In this document: one piece after another, positions 60,564 to 64,000 of the stretch | How the letters are laid out: every line of letters begins with the position of its first letter | Numbering within the stretch: position 1 is the stretch's first letter | Source: Acanthaster planci | Taxonomy: Eukaryota > Echinodermata > Asteroidea > Valvatida > Acanthasteridae | Reading direction: 5' to 3' | DNA: 64,000 bases | Assembly (NCBI RefSeq): GCF_001949145.1 | Contig: NW_019091416.1 | Coordinates: forward strand, 793,728 to 857,727 | Translations under genes and position numbers: made by a program | The notes under the pieces: model-generated | Told to the model about the DNA's origin: nothing | What the model saw: the letters and a program-made list of their open reading frames with translations, nothing else | The model's database searches: none

Positions 60564-63500
60564 TCATGCCACTACGACGGTGTCCTGTTGTCTGGCTCTC
60601 CATGACACTTGATGCCGCTGCTCCGATTGACTCTCCTCGTCGTCTCGTTGCATCTTGGCAAACTCCAGGAAGACCTAAGAAATGAAACGATGTACGCATT
60701 TCAGCTGGATAAATAAGTTCTCTTGAGTTAACAAATGAGAAGGAATACTTGACATTCTGGTTGTAGATTTGTCAACTGGAGATAAGGAATGGTTGAAATA
60801 TCAAGAATCGGCTTTATACCTGTTCCAGAGTGGCCTGGCTGAAGCTGTATTCCTCAATTTGAAGTGTCTCTTTTCCTTAAAAAAAACAAAGAAAAATTAA
60901 TCTGTGTATTCATACAACTGAAAGAATTATTTAAAAACAAAAAGAGACAGACATTGGCCCCCCCTCTCCTTGCTAATGTTCTCCATGCCTCCCTCTACAG
61001 ACACACTAATCTGCCCACCTTCCTCCAAAGCAGCGAAGACTGTCGCCAGCGACTGAACGTCTTGACTTGGGATTTTGTAAGTCACCCGCTCCCCGAAACT
61101 CTCCAGCAGTTCAGCGGAGGGGAAGACCTCTTGGATCTTGTCATGCAGTGCTGTCCCCAGCCGTTCCAGGAGGCGATCTGCCTCATCCGTGGCATGGTCC
61201 ATGGAGTAGTAAGCCTGGCCTGGGTTGAGTTTGGCCTCCAGCAAGTAGCCCCCACCGTACTTGCTCTTCAGGTGTTGGGTCGTACCCAGGCACCTGACAA
61301 GAGATGGAGAAAGTTGAAATACGATACAATAAATGAAGCGTGTGGCCTTGCTAAACTGGGGCATGATGGAGGAAGAGCCCAAACTGGAGGCATCCCTCTC
61401 ACCAGCTGAGAAATTGGAGGACAGCCGTACATTGTTAAATACTTTTATCAGACCAATTAACTGCCCCCAAGAAAGTACCACCCAACCCCATCCTCCTTAT
61501 ACCTTGGAAAATTGGTCTGGTCTTTGTTTTAAAAGGAGGAAAATATGTTCATCTGAAATAAAACTGGGCAAAACATGACCTGAAATTTGATGCCACATAA
61601 ATTATGAACAATGCCATATCTAACATGTGACCATATCCCACAAAATAAGTCTGAAGGGTCATTAAGAAATTTTGTTTAGTTTGTATTGGAAACAACATAC
61701 TGAGCTGTTTGTTCTAATGAGTCACAGGCCTTGACTTCAAAGTAGCTATGATGGCTCAAAGTGGCTCTGGTGACTTGCAATTCTTTCTGTTGAGCTGGGT
61801 CAAGTAAGCAACTTACATCAATCTTCCAGAGACCATGATGCCCACCCTAGAGCAAACAGCATCGGCTTCCTCCATGTAATGTGTCGTCAAGACAGCGCCT
61901 CGTTCACTGCGGAAACTGGCAAGGATGGTGTTCCTGCAAAGCACAACCAAAGGACATCCTAAAACATCCTAAGGTGGTAAAACTTCAACAGAAACACCTG
62001 AGGTGGTCACCAAAACATGTGAGGTGGGCCGCCAAATGAGCTAGGTATAAAGTAATTTCCTTTTTGGGATGAGGGAAGATCTCCACAAATCAAAATAGCG
62101 AAAATTTTCATAAACAAAAGATGGCTCAACGTTAATTGCTTTAACTTGCTCGACTATAAATGTTTTTCATTATTTGGTATTGCTGTTAAATTAAAACTAA
62201 ACATTTTGCTCTGTGGCGGAAATCAAAGGAAGTGTCTCAAGTTTCCTGTATTGATGGTCATCTCAACTGGGTCTCCTATCTTCCTAACAGAACTCCATCC
62301 TCTGCCAATTGAAGCAGGGTCGGTCGTATACTAGAAGTATGATATTTCCCCAATATTTGGTACCTTTAAGGACTCACCAGACAAAACGTTTGGAGGCTGG
62401 ATCCATTCCAGTTGACGGCTCATCCAGGAACACAATTTTGGGCTTCCCCAGCATGCTGATGGCAAAACACAGCTACAAGTTGGAGAAGAGAAGTCAGAAT
62501 ATCTTATATACAATTGTCTCCAATGACCGATTCAATAAGAAATTTTTGAGCAATGTAGGTAATTAGGGTTTGACAAAATACACGTCTGTAACTAAACTTT
62601 ATCCAACTGCCCAGAAATGTGAGGAAAAAATACTGATCAGTCTAATGAACATTTAAGCCTGGATTTAGGCCTGTTTCTGCAATATAATCGCTCATATTTA
62701 AAGCACTTTCAAATCCACAACAGAAATACCTGTAGAACAGGTGCATTACAAGGTGCACTCCAAATGGAATGGGTATATTCATTTCCAAAGGAACAGGTGC
62801 GGTCTAAAAGGAGCAGGTGCATTCCGAAAGGAACAGGTGCATTCCAAAAGGAACTAGGGCATTCCCAAAGATATGATGACACTCCAAAAGGAACAGAAAA
62901 ATTTAGAATTTGACACATTTCTACTGTTCTCCTCATAATTAAATACCTTTCTCTTGGTGCCCCCTGACAGCTCAGGAGGCTTCTTGTTCGCATGCTGGGT
63001 GATCCTCAGGGCATCCATGAAACTTTAAGAGGAAAATCATTACATGATTTGAATGCATCACCTGAATAAACATTACAAGTTTCACATCTTAATGAAAAGT
63101 GTGTATAATAATGTTAGATACAAACAGCCAGCGATATTAAACTACATAACACTGTCTGTTCAGTGGCCAAAAAAAGTAAATCTTTTGAGGGAATAGAGAA
63201 CCGACTATGCTGCCAAATTCACATAATAAATAAAAATCATCTGAGCAACTTACAATGTATAGTTCTAGAGTTTAGAAAAACATTAAAAAATTGTTTCAAT
63301 GCCAAACTAACCAGAAAAGTGCAAAAGAACAAGTCACTCAAGATCAGGACATAAGTCCGACAAATTTCCCTTGAGATATGAAGAAAAAAGAGCAGTGACA
63401 ATTCCATCTTTGTCTATAGTCCTTAATGGTGTTCGACTGCTTGATTTCGGAAACTTCTCTGCTCCAAACTGCTAAAAGAAAAGATTTTTGCTTGAAGTCT

Positions 63501-64000
63501 GTTCCAACTGGAACAGTCTGGCTCCGTATGCAAACAGTTTTATTCATGAGTCGGCCATATTGAAATTGAAAGCGAGATATAACTTTTCAGTTTTACAGTT
63601 TTGGAAATTGACTGGAGAAGGGAAGGCACTAAAATGAAATTTCATGATAAATTAGTACCTATCCACTCTGATAAATAATTTCAAATTTGTGATCAAACAC
63701 GCCTTTCGTGTTTTAAGCCAAATTTTGAAAAATATTAAAAGGGGGGCGCCGTCATACATAACAGTATGAAATATTATCCACATCAACAGTTTACTATTTA
63801 TAAGACAGATTTGGGGAACAAGATTAAAAATGGCCCAAGGTCTATTAAACAACATGTGTACCAAACTTGTGTCTACTGTCAACCCACTGCATCTTGGGAC
63901 TCACTATGGAATTTTCAAAATACATGTAGGCCTAATATCATCCTCAGTATGGCAGATGTGAGTATACTCACTGTTCGGCTACGGTTTTGACGTCTTTGGG
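60564..64000 (-). CDS. ABCA5: ABCA-family transporter, C-terminal part (closest to ABCA5), continues past window
   Basis: Lipid-exporting full ABC transporter; only the second nucleotide-binding domain and C-terminus lie here. Exons: 63972-64000 (partial), 62947-63022, 62378-62472, 61817-61933, 61019-61293, 60820-60875 and 60564-60674. They form 759 bases, all in phase, encoding 252 residues. In order one sees the ABC signature LSGGTKRK, Walker B with the A-family block [14 protein letters not shown], the H-loop [16 protein letters not shown], then [20 protein letters not shown] (ABCA regulatory region), [20 protein letters not shown], and [21 protein letters not shown]. The YKIP..DVQSL and [14 protein letters not shown] strings agree best with ABCA5 as I recall it, more than with ABCA1/4/12. 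The start and Walker A are outside the window. Subfamily assignment is by memory of the family and is less sure than the ABCA call. Confidence 0.88.

Noticed and set aside
60864-61409. 181-codon plus-strand open frame
   Set aside because: Antisense shadow of the ABCA exon 61019-61293, which has splice sites and strong family similarity on the minus strand.

Overview
This is eukaryotic, animal-type DNA: introns with GT/AG borders, GC content near 40%, dense short inverted-repeat elements and microsatellites, and two assembly gaps. The abundant ACATGT/TACATGTA microsatellite and the protein sequences fit a marine invertebrate deuterostome (echinoderm or cephalochordate). I cannot decide between these from the sequence alone. 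Nearly all open reading frames over 60 codons are chance or shadow frames. The real genes were found by joining short exons whose splice sites and reading phases agree.

Layout. (1) 292-4980, minus: a complete six-exon gene for a 258-residue single-pass membrane protein that I do not recognise. (2) 4981-13775: no coding exon seen; small repeats, a 57-nt palindrome and a GC-rich promoter-like stretch near 10 kb. (3) 13776-26492, minus: complete 13-exon kynurenine 3-monooxygenase gene (KMO, 463 residues), with one GC-AG intron and several foldback elements in its introns. (4) 26493-34855: KMO upstream region, a minisatellite inverted pair around a gap, one unassigned coding-like terminal exon (29919-30261, minus), a non-LTR retrotransposon 3' fragment, and a broken two-exon remnant related to KMO on the plus strand (32543-33212). 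(5) 34856-52621, plus: complete ten-exon PICK1 gene (402 residues, PDZ plus BAR domains), with a 10.2-kb first intron full of TACATG repeats and short inverted-repeat elements, and an 86-bp tandem repeat in its 3' untranslated region. (6) 54721-60563: no convincing gene; a family of degenerate ~176-bp tandem units. (7) 60564-64000, minus: the last seven exons of an ABC transporter most like ABCA5; it continues past the window end.

The genes do not form a functional cluster. KMO works in the tryptophan-kynurenine pathway at the mitochondrial outer membrane, PICK1 in membrane-receptor trafficking, and ABCA5 in endolysosomal lipid transport. I see no convincing previously undescribed multi-gene system. 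The most interesting items are the KMO-related broken paralog beside KMO, the GC-AG intron, a foldback element whose two arms both carry the histone mRNA 3' stem-loop sequence, and several small repeat families with two to four copies in the window.
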